Source of the DNA: Carnobacterium alterfunditum DSM 5972
GTDB lineage: Bacteria > Bacillota > Bacilli > Lactobacillales > Carnobacteriaceae
Direction of reading: 5' to 3'
NCBI RefSeq assembly: GCF_000744115.1
Contig: NZ_JQLG01000004.1
Location: 1,489,001 to 1,553,000, forward strand
DNA: 64,000 bases
Position numbers and translations under genes: made by a program. Positions 38,232 through 47,545 of this stretch are shown here, one piece after another (the first letter of the stretch is position 1; each line of letters begins with the position of its first letter). The notes under the pieces are model-generated. The model saw nothing but the letters and a program-made list of their open reading frames with translations, had not been told where the DNA came from and made no database searches.

Positions 38232-38916
38232 CTTTTTCCCCGCCAAATCGATAGCCCATGCCGTACACTGTCAAGATAAAAAAGGGCTGTCTTGTATTAT
38301 CCTCAATTTTTTGTCGTAAGTTTTTGATATGAGAATCAATGATACGATCAAGAACGTTAAATTCAAGTCCTTTCACGTTTTTTAATAATTGTTCTCGAGA
38401 AAATATTTGTTTTGGATAGGAAGCTAATAGTGTCAATAGTTCAAATTCAGTAGGCGTCAAGATGACTTCATTCTGATTTTTAAAAGCCTGTTTGTTCTCA
38501 GGATAATTTATTAACATTCCTTTATCAAATGACCCCTTAGTTTCAGTTACAACAGGCGAAGCTGAGCGACGCAGAACGGTTTCTACACGTGAAACCAATT
38601 CTTTAGGACTGAATGGTTTTACTATATAGTCATCAGCCCCCATCTGTAGAACGTTTAGAATATTATTTTCTGTAGACTTCGCAGTTAGCATAATAATGGG
38701 TAAGTCAGAAATTTTTCTTATTTTTTGACAAATAACTGTGTCAGATATATCCGGTAACATGTGATCTAGCACGATTAAATTTGGCTGCACCAATTCAAAT
38801 TTTTTCATCGCTTCCGTTCCGTTAAAAGCACGGAATACTTGAAACTTTTTTATAGTGAGATAAGCTTCCACAATATCCAAAATCTTTGGTTCATCATCTA
38901 CAATTAATATTTTCAA
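38215..38916 (-). CDS. OmpR-family response regulator (CopR-like)
   Basis: The 233-residue regulator starts LKILIVDDEPKILD with a TTG start codon at 38916, 7-9 bases behind GGAGGC. The longer ATG reading from 38964 overlaps the oxidase stop and lacks a site. The receiver domain has the acidic pair in VDDE, the phospho-Asp in NLIVLDHMLPD and the Lys in DYIVKPF. The winged-helix domain includes ILTPTEFELLTLLASYP and DSHIKNLRQKIE. It is the middle gene of oxidase-regulator-kinase. Likely target: the paired 20-bp motifs at 31150-31207 and 40512-40649. Confidence 0.9.
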   Translation of the reverse strand: MKILIVDDEPKILDIVEAYLTIKKFQVFRAFNGTEAMKKFELVQPNLIVLDHMLPDISDTVICQKIRKISDLPIIMLTAKSTENNILNVLQMGADDYIVKPFSPKELVSRVETVLRRSASPVVTETKGSFDKGMLINYPENKQAFKNQNEVILTPTEFELLTLLASYPKQIFSREQLLKNVKGLEFNVLDRIIDSHIKNLRQKIEDNTRQPFFILTVYGMGYRFGGEKDESYN

Positions 38917-38960
38917 AATCCTTGCCTCCGTTAATTTGTCTGTAACAATTATTGGAAATT

Positions 38961-40466
38961 TCATTCTACAATTATTTGTCCCATCATCCCATTGTCCTCA
39001 TGTTCAAGAATATGGCAATGGTACATGAAAATTCCCTTTTCTGGAAATTCAACTTCAATCTGAACTTTTTCTCCAGGATATAATGCTATCGTATCTTTCC
39101 ATCCTTGTTCGTTTGCAGGTGGAACTTTTCCATTCCGATCTAGTACTTTGAACTGAACGCCATGTAGATGGAAAGGATGTATCATTCCACCCATCATATC
39201 ATTTGAATTATTTATTTCCCATATTTCTGTGGTACCTGTTTTTGCCTGTAGATCTATCCGTTCCATATCAAATTGTTTTCCATTAATAGCAACCATATTT
39301 CCCATACCGCTGAAGGTTAATTCTTTATCTGGAACAGAAACGCTATTAAAACTAGTTGAAATTTTATTTAAAGTTTCCGGTAATGATTTAATCTCTGGAT
39401 TTATTCCTTCCACAACATTTATGGAAAGGACTTCAGCATTTCCGTTCATTAATTTTACATTATCTCCTTTTTTATAGTCGCTTACATCTACTACAATTTC
39501 AGCTCTTTCACCAGGAACTAATTGAAGAGTATCCATCTGTACTGGTTCATTCAGAAAACCTCCATCAGAGGCAATCTGATAAAAACTTTCCTTACTCGAC
39601 AGATTAAATTGATAATTACGTGCATTTGAGCCATTGACCAGACGTAACCTTATTTTTTCGTTTTTCACCTCTATATAAGGATTGATTGTTCCATTTACTA
39701 ACAGAGTATCTCCTTGTGTACCATCCATATTTTGGATGTCTTGATAATTAAATTGGTTGTCTTCGTCAAAAAAACGGTCTTGAACAATGATTGGAAAATC
39801 ATTGATACCATAATCTTTGGGAAGATCCAATGAATCAGAGTTTTCGTCTTCAACATAAATTAATCCAGCCAATCCGTTATAAACTTGTTCACCAGTACGA
39901 CCTTCAGGATGGGGATGAAACCATAAAGTAGCAGCTTCCTGCATTACTGTGAAATCAACGGTGGCTGTTCCATTTGGTTTAATAGGGCTGTGAGGGCCAC
40001 CGTCAACATTAGAGGGTATTTTTAAACCATGCCAATGAAAAGAAGTATTCTCTTCCAATTTATTTACGGTAGTGAGATGTACATTCTGACCTTTTCGAAT
40101 ACGAATGATTGGGCCAAGGTAAGATCCATTATAGCCGAATGTTTGCGTAGCGTTGCCTTCTTTAAATTGTGTGCCTCCTTCTTGTGTGGCAATAGTATAG
40201 GAGATGCTACCATCTGAGGAAAGGGTGCCTTCCAGCAAAGGAGGCAATGCTAGTTCCTTCGTCTCTTGTTTAGAAGGAACTAATTCCATAGTCACTTCTC
40301 CACCCATGCCCATGTTGGGATTCATTCCCATCAGAGGCGTTCCATTATCTTGGTTAGTGAAAGGATTTGGCGACTGCGTAGAGATTTGGCGGAATAAAAG
40401 GACAGATACAATGGCAAGTAAGAGTAAGGAAATTCCCAAAATAATGGATATAACCGGCTTTTTCAT
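38961..40466 (-). CDS. Membrane-anchored multicopper oxidase
   Basis: A 501-residue oxidase with an N-terminal signal anchor (about residues 4-26) and a Met-rich leader (PLMGMNPNMGMGGEVTM). Three cupredoxin domains follow. All copper-ligand motifs are present: FHWHGLKI, LWFHPHPEGRT, HPFHLHGVQF and MYHCHILEHEDNGMMG (type 1 Cys-His plus Met). Enzymes of the CueO/CotA type oxidise Cu(I) to the less toxic Cu(II) outside the membrane. ATG 40466 has AAGGAGG 8 bases before it. First gene of the operon with the two-component system; two copies of the 20-bp motif lie upstream. Confidence 0.94.
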   Translation of the reverse strand: MKKPVISIILGISLLLLAIVSVLLFRQISTQSPNPFTNQDNGTPLMGMNPNMGMGGEVTMELVPSKQETKELALPPLLEGTLSSDGSISYTIATQEGGTQFKEGNATQTFGYNGSYLGPIIRIRKGQNVHLTTVNKLEENTSFHWHGLKIPSNVDGGPHSPIKPNGTATVDFTVMQEAATLWFHPHPEGRTGEQVYNGLAGLIYVEDENSDSLDLPKDYGINDFPIIVQDRFFDEDNQFNYQDIQNMDGTQGDTLLVNGTINPYIEVKNEKIRLRLVNGSNARNYQFNLSSKESFYQIASDGGFLNEPVQMDTLQLVPGERAEIVVDVSDYKKGDNVKLMNGNAEVLSINVVEGINPEIKSLPETLNKISTSFNSVSVPDKELTFSGMGNMVAINGKQFDMERIDLQAKTGTTEIWEINNSNDMMGGMIHPFHLHGVQFKVLDRNGKVPPANEQGWKDTIALYPGEKVQIEVEFPEKGIFMYHCHILEHEDNGMMGQIIVE

Positions 40467-40511
40467 AATGCTTCCTCCTTGATTTTCTTGTTTGATATAG
40501 TTTATCATTTA

Positions 40512-40649
40512 ATTGTGTAGGTTTTATGGATATGGAGAGGAGCCTTATTTTTTTAAATAGGCAGAAGACCGATTTCTTTAGGAATACTAATTAAAGCCTT
40601 CAAAAAAACTAGTATAAACTATTTGTTTTCTCCATATTGTCTACACAAT
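40512..40649. promoter_or_regulatory. Second convergent pair of the 20-bp motif, before the oxidase operon
   Basis: ATTGTGTAGGTTTTATGGAT (40512-40531, plus strand) and ATTGTGTAGACAATATGGAG (40630-40649, minus strand). They match the pair at 31150-31207 at ATTGTGTRGRNNTTATGKAG with one or two differences. The first lies 46 bases before the oxidase start codon; the second may serve the oxidase or the divergent, decayed DUF1541 gene. Confidence 0.68.
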
Positions 40650-40851
40650 GATGCGTTATCTTGATAGTATAGATTTATAGAATTGGAGGTATGCCGAGTA
40701 GTAAAAAGTAGTAGGTGCTATTTTTTCGTTCAGCGTGCCAATCGACAATTCGCAAGCTCTATAAGGCAAAAATAACTAAAAAAGGATAGCTTTTGCTAAC
40801 TTTGCTTATCTCTTAATCAAGTTAGAAGAATTAGAAAGAATGTAAGAAAAA

Positions 40852-41340
40852 ATGAATAAAAAAATAATTGGAACTGGAATACTTTCCTTTGTTTCTCTAA
40901 CGATGCTCTCCGCGTATACTCCGGTTCAAGTAGAGGTAAAATCGGAGGCCTCTGTTCAGGCACATCAAATGAGACATCATGAAAATCATGGTCAACATAT
41001 CAGCGAATATGCATCTCAAAATAAGGGAAGTCGTACTAACCATCACGGTTTAGCTGTCAGCAATTACAACAAATTATACAATTATGAAATTGTACCCGCA
41101 GACATAGAGCCAGCAATGGATTCAACGTACAATCCTGGTGAAGAAGCAATCATTACGAAAGACCATATGCCTGGAATGATAGGTGTGGTGTTCACTCATA
41201 AATTGTAGGGGACTTTTTATACCCATGCGTATTCCGTAACCTACTATCCTACCGATGGCGGAGAGGTGGCCCGAAATCACAAGTGGGTGACTGACCACGA
41301 ATTAGCACCTGTTGCTGATGAAACGGACATGAAGGAGTAA
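40852..41340 (+). pseudogene. Decayed YdhK/DUF1541 gene
   Basis: The frame starts MNKKIIGTGILSFVSLTMLS with AYTP where a lipobox Cys would be expected (TAC for TGC). A His-rich linker follows (HQMRHHENHGQH, NHHG), then the DUF1541 motif TKDHMPGMIGVVFTHKL and an in-frame TAG at 41206-41208. The same frame continues with YSVTYYPTDGGEVARNHKWV and ELAPVADETDMKE to TAA at 41340. Thus the lipobox is lost and a nonsense codon splits the domain. A truncated 118-residue product could be made. It diverges from the oxidase operon; the intact paralogue is at 22075-22710. Confidence 0.78.
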
Positions 41341-41523
41341 CACGCCGGTTAATGTAGGGAGAAATAGATGCACATAGGCTACTTTATAGGCGAAGGGACT
41401 ATGTGCATTTCTTTGATAAATGGACCTTAGAGGGAAAATTTTTTTGGTTAACGAATTGCAAAAATTGTAGAAACTCCTTCAAACGATTCGTAAGAGGGTG
41501 TAAGATAGATAGGAGGGTTACAA

Positions 41524-42135
41524 CTGAATATTATTGTAATGGGCATGCCAGGCTCGGGTAAGGGAACGCAAGCGGAGAGAACCGCAGCTACCTATCAGAT
41601 TCCGCATATCTCTACAGGAGATATCTTCCGTTCCCTCGCTCAGAGTAAGAGTCCGATTGGTTTAGAAGCCCAAACATATATGGATAAGGGTAATCTGGTA
41701 CCAGATGGATTGGTGAATAAGATTCTATGGGATCGGCTGGGAGAGAAGGACACGGTAAAAGGCTTCGTTTTGGATGGGTATCCGCGAACCTTGTCACAAG
41801 CAGAAGCGCTGGAAGTATACTTGCAGAGCAAGGGAGTACCATTGGATGCTGCCCTTTATCTCGCAGTTGGAAAGCAGGAATTACGGAAAAGGTTAGAGAA
41901 ACGACTCCATTCCCCTTCCGTCTCTCCTGATTTCCCTGAGAGGGGTGAGAGTCATTCCTCCCGCGTTGATGACCAATCAGAAGTCGTGGAAAGACGGCTA
42001 AAAGTGAGTGAGTCTGAAGTAGAAGCACTCTTACACTTCTATCAGGGATTGGGAATCGTTTCTATCGTAGATGGGGAGAAGGAACCTGACATTGTGTTTG
42101 CAAAGATACAAGAATCCCTTCAATTCCATTCTTGA
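41524..42135 (+). CDS. Adenylate kinase paralogue with shortened LID
   Basis: A 203-residue kinase if translation begins at CTG 41524 (reading NIIVMGMPGSGKGTQ), 6 bases after AGGAGGG. The first ATG (41539) would remove the first beta strand before the P-loop GMPGSGKGT. Other motifs: ISTGDIFRS, GFVLDGYPRTLSQAEAL and the DDQSEVVERRL of the LID/core hinge. The LID is about 20 residues shorter than usual and has neither the four-Cys zinc site nor the common HPxSGRxYH pattern. Nucleotide use is clearly more GC-rich than that of the neighbours, a sign of transfer. A housekeeping adk is expected in the ribosomal-protein operon elsewhere. Its role in a copper island is unclear. Confidence 0.75.
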   Translation: MNIIVMGMPGSGKGTQAERTAATYQIPHISTGDIFRSLAQSKSPIGLEAQTYMDKGNLVPDGLVNKILWDRLGEKDTVKGFVLDGYPRTLSQAEALEVYLQSKGVPLDAALYLAVGKQELRKRLEKRLHSPSVSPDFPERGESHSSRVDDQSEVVERRLKVSESEVEALLHFYQGLGIVSIVDGEKEPDIVFAKIQESLQFHS

Positions 42136-42212
42136 TGCTGGTTTTCTAAGTGCTAGCGATCGTTTTTACCCCTGTCCTTAGAGTGTGCGTCACGGTATAG
42201 AGTATTAAATAA

Positions 42213-42629
<417 letters not shown>

Positions 42630-42753
42630 ATATAAAAAAAGACTTTCTCGTGAAATAAAATGGACCCTATAGAATGGACACTAAAAAAAGTGCCCTCTAT
42701 GGTAGCGACCCCCAAAAGTTAGAGTGAAATCTAAACTTTTGGGGGTTGTTTTT

Positions 42754-43320
42754 ATGACAAAATATAGTGAAGAATTTAAGTTACAAGTTGTTCAAGAGTA
42801 TCTAAACGGCCCTTTGGGCTTTCAATTACTAGCGAAGAAATATGCTCTTTCCTCTACAACTCCCCTTAATAATTGGGTAAAGGCATACCGAAAACTTGGT
42901 TTGGACGGTTTAAAAAGGAAACAGACGAAAGCAGCTTACTCTGTTCAATTTAAGGTAGATGTATTACACTTTATAAAACAGACAGGCACTTCTTATTCAG
43001 ATACAGCCATTACCTTCGGCATGAATAATCCTTCCCTTATCGCAAATTGGAATCAAGCTTTCCAAGGCAAGGGAATTGAAGGCCTAAAACCACACCCAAA
43101 GGGGCGTCCTTCAATGACTAAAAAACCAAAAAAACAGCAACTGAAACCAGGCACATCAGCAGATTGTTCTAGACAAGAATTAGAACGAGAAATTGAACTA
43201 CTGAAATTGGAGAATGCCTATTTAAAAAAGTTGAAAGCTTTTCAGAAGAATCCCGACGTCTTTCTCGAAAAGCACAAGCAGCAGTGGCATACGAACTTAA
43301 AGAAGAAGGATTCAAACTAA
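42754..43320 (+). CDS. IS3-family OrfA (helix-turn-helix protein)
   Basis: A 188-residue protein with two helix-turn-helix regions (YSEEFKLQVVQEYLNGPLGF and YSVQFKVDVLHFIKQTGTSY) and a C-terminal leucine-zipper helix (LEREIELLKLENAYLKKLK). Start ATG 42754 follows a GGGGGT site. In the zipper, A AAA AAG at 43224-43230 is a classic -1 slippery site. Shifting there gives KKVESFSEESRRLSRKAQAA and continues open into OrfB, making the fused OrfAB transposase. Without shifting, OrfA alone is made and regulates transposition. Confidence 0.88.
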   Translation: MTKYSEEFKLQVVQEYLNGPLGFQLLAKKYALSSTTPLNNWVKAYRKLGLDGLKRKQTKAAYSVQFKVDVLHFIKQTGTSYSDTAITFGMNNPSLIANWNQAFQGKGIEGLKPHPKGRPSMTKKPKKQQLKPGTSADCSRQELEREIELLKLENAYLKKLKAFQKNPDVFLEKHKQQWHTNLKKKDSN

Positions 43321-44150
43321 AAGATATCCTTCTGGTGGTGGGTATTCCAGAGTCAACCTATCACTATTACGTAAAGCAATTAAAAAAAATAGATAGTAAT
43401 CAGCGACTAAAAGAACAGATTGAACAACTTTTCTTTCAGTTCAAAGAGCGATTTGGATACAAACGCATTACAAATGAACTGAAGAAACTAGGTTATAGTG
43501 TCAATCACAAGAAAGTTTATCGTCTCATGAAAGAAATGGGTTTGAAGTGTGTTAAATTTATTAGAAAATCTCGGAAATATAACTCTTATAAAGGAAAAGT
43601 AGGCACTATTGCCAAGAATAAGTTAAATAGACGCTTCTCTACATCCATCACTTTACAGAAGCTCGTCACCGACGTGACAGAGTTTAAATGTACAGGCGGA
43701 GAAAAGCTCTACCTTAGTCCTATTCTAGATCTATTTAATAGTGAAGTGATAGCTTATGGAATAAATAAACGACCTATCCTGGACTTAGTGATGAAACCTT
43801 TAGAAGAAGCCATCGGCATGCTTAAAGAATACGCCACGGTTCGTACCACTCTTCATTCTGATCAAGGTTGGCAGTATCAGCATAATCATTGGGTCAAAAC
43901 ACTAAAGAAAAATAACGTTTTTCAGAGTATGTCTCGCAAGGCGACTTGTGCAGATAATGCGGCAATAGAAAATTTCTTCGGCATCCTAAAACAAGAAATG
44001 TATCATGGGGAGAAATTAGTCAGTTATGAGGAATTGAAATCAAGAATTGAAGAATATATCGAATGGTATAATCATGTTCGATCAAAAGCAAAATTGGCTG
44101 GCTTAAGTCCGGTAGAATACCGAATTCAAACCAGCCAATCAGCTGAATAA
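43284..44150 (+). CDS. IS3-family OrfB (integrase core)
   Basis: The 288-residue catalytic half is made chiefly as the OrfAB fusion through the -1 shift at 43224-43230; the ATG at 43284 is only the first internal one. It has the HTH_21 segment (RFGYKRITNELKKLGYSV) and the rve core LVTDVTEFKCTGGEKLYLS, HSDQGWQYQ and CADNAAIENFFGILKQEMY (D, D, E), all intact. The element therefore appears active. Confidence 0.9.
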   Translation: MAYELKEEGFKLKDILLVVGIPESTYHYYVKQLKKIDSNQRLKEQIEQLFFQFKERFGYKRITNELKKLGYSVNHKKVYRLMKEMGLKCVKFIRKSRKYNSYKGKVGTIAKNKLNRRFSTSITLQKLVTDVTEFKCTGGEKLYLSPILDLFNSEVIAYGINKRPILDLVMKPLEEAIGMLKEYATVRTTLHSDQGWQYQHNHWVKTLKKNNVFQSMSRKATCADNAAIENFFGILKQEMYHGEKLVSYEELKSRIEEYIEWYNHVRSKAKLAGLSPVEYRIQTSQSAE

Positions 44151-44300
44151 TAAAAACTCTAACTTTTAGGGGTCAGCACCTATAGGGTCTATTTTTGTAT
44201 ACTTATATAGAAAAATATAAGTATAGTTGATTTAAGATTATTCAGTCCATTAAAATCGTATTCCACATTAACTGCACTACGTGCAGAAAGGAGCTGCTAA

Positions 44301-45625
44301 ATGTCAAAGTTAACATTTACACCAAAACAAATCCAATTTTTAAAGACAAACCCTTATGTAAAAAATGTATCTGAAAAAAGCATTACTTATTCCGATGAAT
44401 TCAAACGCCATTTTGTTTCAGAACATTGGACTCAAAAACGACTAAACAACTATTTTTTGAAGCAGGATTTGATTTGGAAATGCTTGGTGAAAGCAGGATA
44501 AAAGCATTCTCTAAGAAATGGCGAAAAAGATATCGGGACAATGGTGTTTTGGCGTTGAAAGACACTCGACAGGGCCATTCAGGCAGAGTTCGAAAGACAG
44601 AACTAACACCTGAGCAACAAATTGAAAAGTTACAAGCCAAAATTTCATTGTTAGAACAAGAAAATGAATTGTTAAAAAAATCAGAATGGAGCGAAAGGAG
44701 GCTAGAAAAAAACGAAAAGACTAGCGAAATCTTCGCAAGAATCCATAAATTGAAAACAGATGGTTCCTACACAGGAACGATTGTAGATGCATGTGATGTG
44801 TTGGAGGTTTCCCGTTCCGGTTACTACAATTATTTGAAGAGTTCAGGCACTAGGAATGTACGAGATGAGGAAGATCAGGCTTGGAGAACCAAAATTGAAA
44901 AAGCTTATAGTTATCGTGGTTACGAGAAAGGCTCTCGAAGCATTGTCATGTATTTCAAGAATATTCTGGGTATCACAATCAATCGTAAAAAGGTACAGCG
45001 TTTGATGAGGAAATTTAATATTTTCTGCCCCATTCGTAAAGCGAATCCCTATAAAAGAATGGCAAAAGCTACCAAAGAACATCGCACTGTTGAAAACAAG
45101 CTGGAACGTCAATTTGATCAAGGGATGGCTCACAAAGTTCTATTAACAGATATTACTTACCTGCCTGGAGCTGATGGTTTCCTGGGTTATTTATCAACCA
45201 TTAAAGATGGTACGACGAAAGAAATTTTAGCTCATTATGTATCTGATAATCTAAAACTTGATATTTCGCTAAACACCGTAGATGTTTTAATGAGCGCCCA
45301 CGGTGCAACGTTACATAAAGATGCTTTTATCCATTCAGATCAAGGCGTACATTACACTAGCCCTAAATTTCATAAGAAGTTGATAGAGAATCATTTAGGT
45401 CAGTCCATGTCCAGAAGAGGTAACTGTTGGGATAACGCTCCCCAGGAGTCATTCTTCGGACATTTGAAGGATGAAATGAACTATAAAAATTGTACGAACT
45501 TAGAAGAATTGCGAGTAACTGTGAGTGATTACATTGACTATTATAATAATGAACGTGGGCAATGGAACCTAAAAAAATTGCCCCCTGTTCATTACAGGGA
45601 ACAATTTTTATCAGGTATTGCATAA
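44301..45625 (+). pseudogene. IS3-family transposase (copy C), frame broken near its start
   Basis: The first part (from ATG 44301, MSKLTFTPKQIQFLKTNPYV to about residue 43, FVSEHW) and the rest (from about 44430, KTTKQLFFEAGFDLEMLGES) lie in different frames. A 1-base change near 44425-44435 thus separates the DNA-binding start from the long second frame. The second frame of 399 residues contains the leucine-zipper segment (EKLQAKISLLEQENELLKK) and an intact integrase core: VLLTDITYLPGADGFLG, HSDQGVHYTS and CWDNAPQESFFGHLKDEM. The shift is upstream of the normal OrfA/OrfB slip point, so I read it as damage rather than programmed shifting. Confidence 0.7.
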
Positions 45626-45665
45626 GGTCTCTTTTTTTAAATGTCTTTGACATAGGGTCCATTTT

Positions 45666-46072
45666 AATTTGTGATACATCCTTTTTTAAGAAGTTGATGA
45701 TGGTGCAAATGGGTATTCTTAGTTATTTTAAAAAGGTAATTATTCAATCAGTAGATAGATGCATCCGCAATCATTTCTATGCTTTCTTTAAGTCGAAATT
45801 ATATTTTGAAGGTACTATGAATAGCTTTTTTTATTTGATCTTTTCTTAATACTTTACTTGAAATTTTGTAAGCGTTATTATATGTGTGAGAAGGTTAATG
45901 GATAAGCAATCGCTATATCACAGGTAATATTTTTTTTAAAAGAATTCTGTTATCATAGAAGCAATTATTTTATAGTGAAAGGTGGCATTGGATTTTATCT
46001 AGCCAAAGTCGTTTGATGGGCACATAGTTAACTATATTCAACAATGCTAGTAAATTAGGGAGGAAAACAAAA
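45666..46072. other. Intergenic region with a cre-like site
   Basis: About 400 bases before the dipeptidase gene. TGTAAGCGTTATTA (45867-45880) differs from the CcpA cre consensus TGWAANCGNTNWCA at one conserved base, so catabolite control of the peptidase is possible but weak. Open stretches here have no ribosome sites. Confidence 0.35.
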
Positions 46073-47545
46073 ATGAAAAAAAAAGCATTATATAAAAGCA
46101 CCTTCGTCCTTGTGACAACCGGTATATTATTCATGACTAGTTATACGACAGCTGAGGCTTGTACAACTGTTTTGGTAGGGAAAGATGCTTCGAAAGACGG
46201 ATCAACTATGATTGCAAGAAATGAAGATATGGGAACAGCCTGGGCCAAACATTTTTTTGTGAGAGAAGCAAATAAGAATAAAAGAAATTTTGTATCAGAT
46301 GGAAATGGATTCTCCATCGAGTTACCTAAAAAACATTTAAAATATACTGCTACTCCCGAGTGGGATGTCTCAGATGGTTTATATGAAGAATCAGGAATCA
46401 ATAGTAATAATATTGCGATGAGTGGAACAGAATCTACTACAGCTAAGGAGAATGTTTTAGAACTCGATCCTTTAGTAGAAAAAGGAATCGCAGAAGATGC
46501 AATGGTGACTGTCGTATTGCCATATATTGATTCGGCTGAAGAAGGAATTGAGAGATTAGGTAAGATTGTTGAAGAAAAAGGTGCTGCAGAAACAAACGGA
46601 ATCATTTTTTCTGATAATAACGATATCTGGTATATGGAAATACTTACTGGGCATCAATGGGTAGCGGCAAGAGTACCAGATGATAGTTATGCAGTCATTG
46701 CAAACACAATTTCAATTCAAAATTTTGATTGGGATGATTCAGATAATTTTCTTTATTCTAAAAACTTACAAGAGTTTATCAGCGATAATAAGCTAACAGA
46801 CGATCTAGAAAATACATCCATCAGAGCTATCTTTGCAGACACTAAAGAAGATGCTCAGTATAATACTCCTCGAGTATGGTACGGCCAGAAAATGCTAACA
46901 GAATCTGACAAAAAAGTTGACGACACGGATTTTGAACTTTTTGTTAAAGCAGATGAACTAATTACGACACAAGCAATCGCTGACATATTAGGTTCACATT
47001 ACAATGATACAGACTATGATACTTTCGGGGAAAAGGAATCAGATAAATACCGCCCAATAAGCGTACCGAACACGATGGAATCTCATATTCTACAAATCAG
47101 AAACAATGTTCCAGATGAAATAAGCGCCATTCACTGGTTAGCTCTTGGTGTAGTAGATACAAGCAACTATATTCCATTCTACAGCGGAATAACAGAAACA
47201 CCTAAAGAGTATCAGATAGGTAGTGATGAACCTGATGAAAAATCAGCCTATTGGACTTACCGAACAACTAATGCTTTGACTAATCCGTACCATGACGAAT
47301 TTAAAACTGAAGTGGTTGCACCTGTACAAGAAAAGGTCTGGGAGCATATGACTAAAGCAGTAGAAGAAATAGACAAAGAAGCAGGAGAAATAGCTGAAAA
47401 GAATCCTAAAAAATTAGATTCATATTTAAATAAAAAAACAAAAGAATTATCTGATTACTCATTAAAAGAATACAAACAAGTAAATAAGAACCTTATTAAA
47501 AAATTGACTGAAAAAACTAATGTCCAACACAATGCTGATCTATAA
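46073..47545 (+). CDS. Secreted C69-family dipeptidase
   Basis: A 490-residue peptidase of the PepD/C69 family. The signal peptide (MKKKALYKSTFVLVTTGILF through TTAEA) is followed directly by the N-terminal nucleophile Cys in ACTTVLVGKDASKDGSTMIARNEDMG. The family has this Cys as the autocatalytically exposed residue after removal of a propeptide. Later motifs NGIIFSDNNDIWYMEILTGHQWVAARVPDD are typical. It would hydrolyse dipeptides outside the cell or at the surface. AGGGAGGA lies 8-10 bases before the ATG. A single-gene unit; a cre-like site lies 190 bases upstream. Confidence 0.88.
   Translation: MKKKALYKSTFVLVTTGILFMTSYTTAEACTTVLVGKDASKDGSTMIARNEDMGTAWAKHFFVREANKNKRNFVSDGNGFSIELPKKHLKYTATPEWDVSDGLYEESGINSNNIAMSGTESTTAKENVLELDPLVEKGIAEDAMVTVVLPYIDSAEEGIERLGKIVEEKGAAETNGIIFSDNNDIWYMEILTGHQWVAARVPDDSYAVIANTISIQNFDWDDSDNFLYSKNLQEFISDNKLTDDLENTSIRAIFADTKEDAQYNTPRVWYGQKMLTESDKKVDDTDFELFVKADELITTQAIADILGSHYNDTDYDTFGEKESDKYRPISVPNTMESHILQIRNNVPDEISAIHWLALGVVDTSNYIPFYSGITETPKEYQIGSDEPDEKSAYWTYRTTNALTNPYHDEFKTEVVAPVQEKVWEHMTKAVEEIDKEAGEIAEKNPKKLDSYLNKKTKELSDYSLKEYKQVNKNLIKKLTEKTNVQHNADL

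Larger units (their letters stand above)
42705..44175 (+). mobile_element. IS3-family insertion sequence (copy B), nested
   Basis: Ends are inverted: CGACCCCCAAAAGTTAGAGT at the left and, reversed, TGACCCCTAAAAGTTAGAGT at the right. It carries overlapping orfA and orfB in the IS3/IS150-like arrangement. Remnants of the same element occur at 50218-50280 and 61584-61658. Confidence 0.82.
42657..45665 (+). mobile_element. IS3-family insertion sequence (copy C), carrying a second IS3 inside
   Basis: The left end AAAATGGACCCTATAGAATGG (42657) and the right end, reversed AAAATGGACCCTATGTCAAA (to 45665), form inverted repeats. The flanks share AAT (42654-42656 and 45666-45668) as a possible 3-base target duplication. 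The transposase frame (44301-45625) belongs to this element. Another complete IS3 (42705-44175) lies 44 bases inside its left end, so it was inserted later. Without the inner element the size is about 1.5 kb. Confidence 0.75.

Noticed and set aside
41612-42028. Long open frame on the minus strand opposite the adenylate kinase gene
   Set aside because: It has no ribosome site and no family resemblance, and it mirrors a real gene of higher GC content.
44301-44501. Separate small regulatory gene before the IS3 copy C transposase
   Set aside because: Its sequence is the natural start of the IS3 OrfA, separated from the rest by a one-base frame change.
45660-45730. Possible second CopY tail (reverse strand CATTTGCACCATCA identical to the end of copY)
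   Set aside because: The identity covers only about 14 bases and the flanking translation does not resemble a CopY protein.
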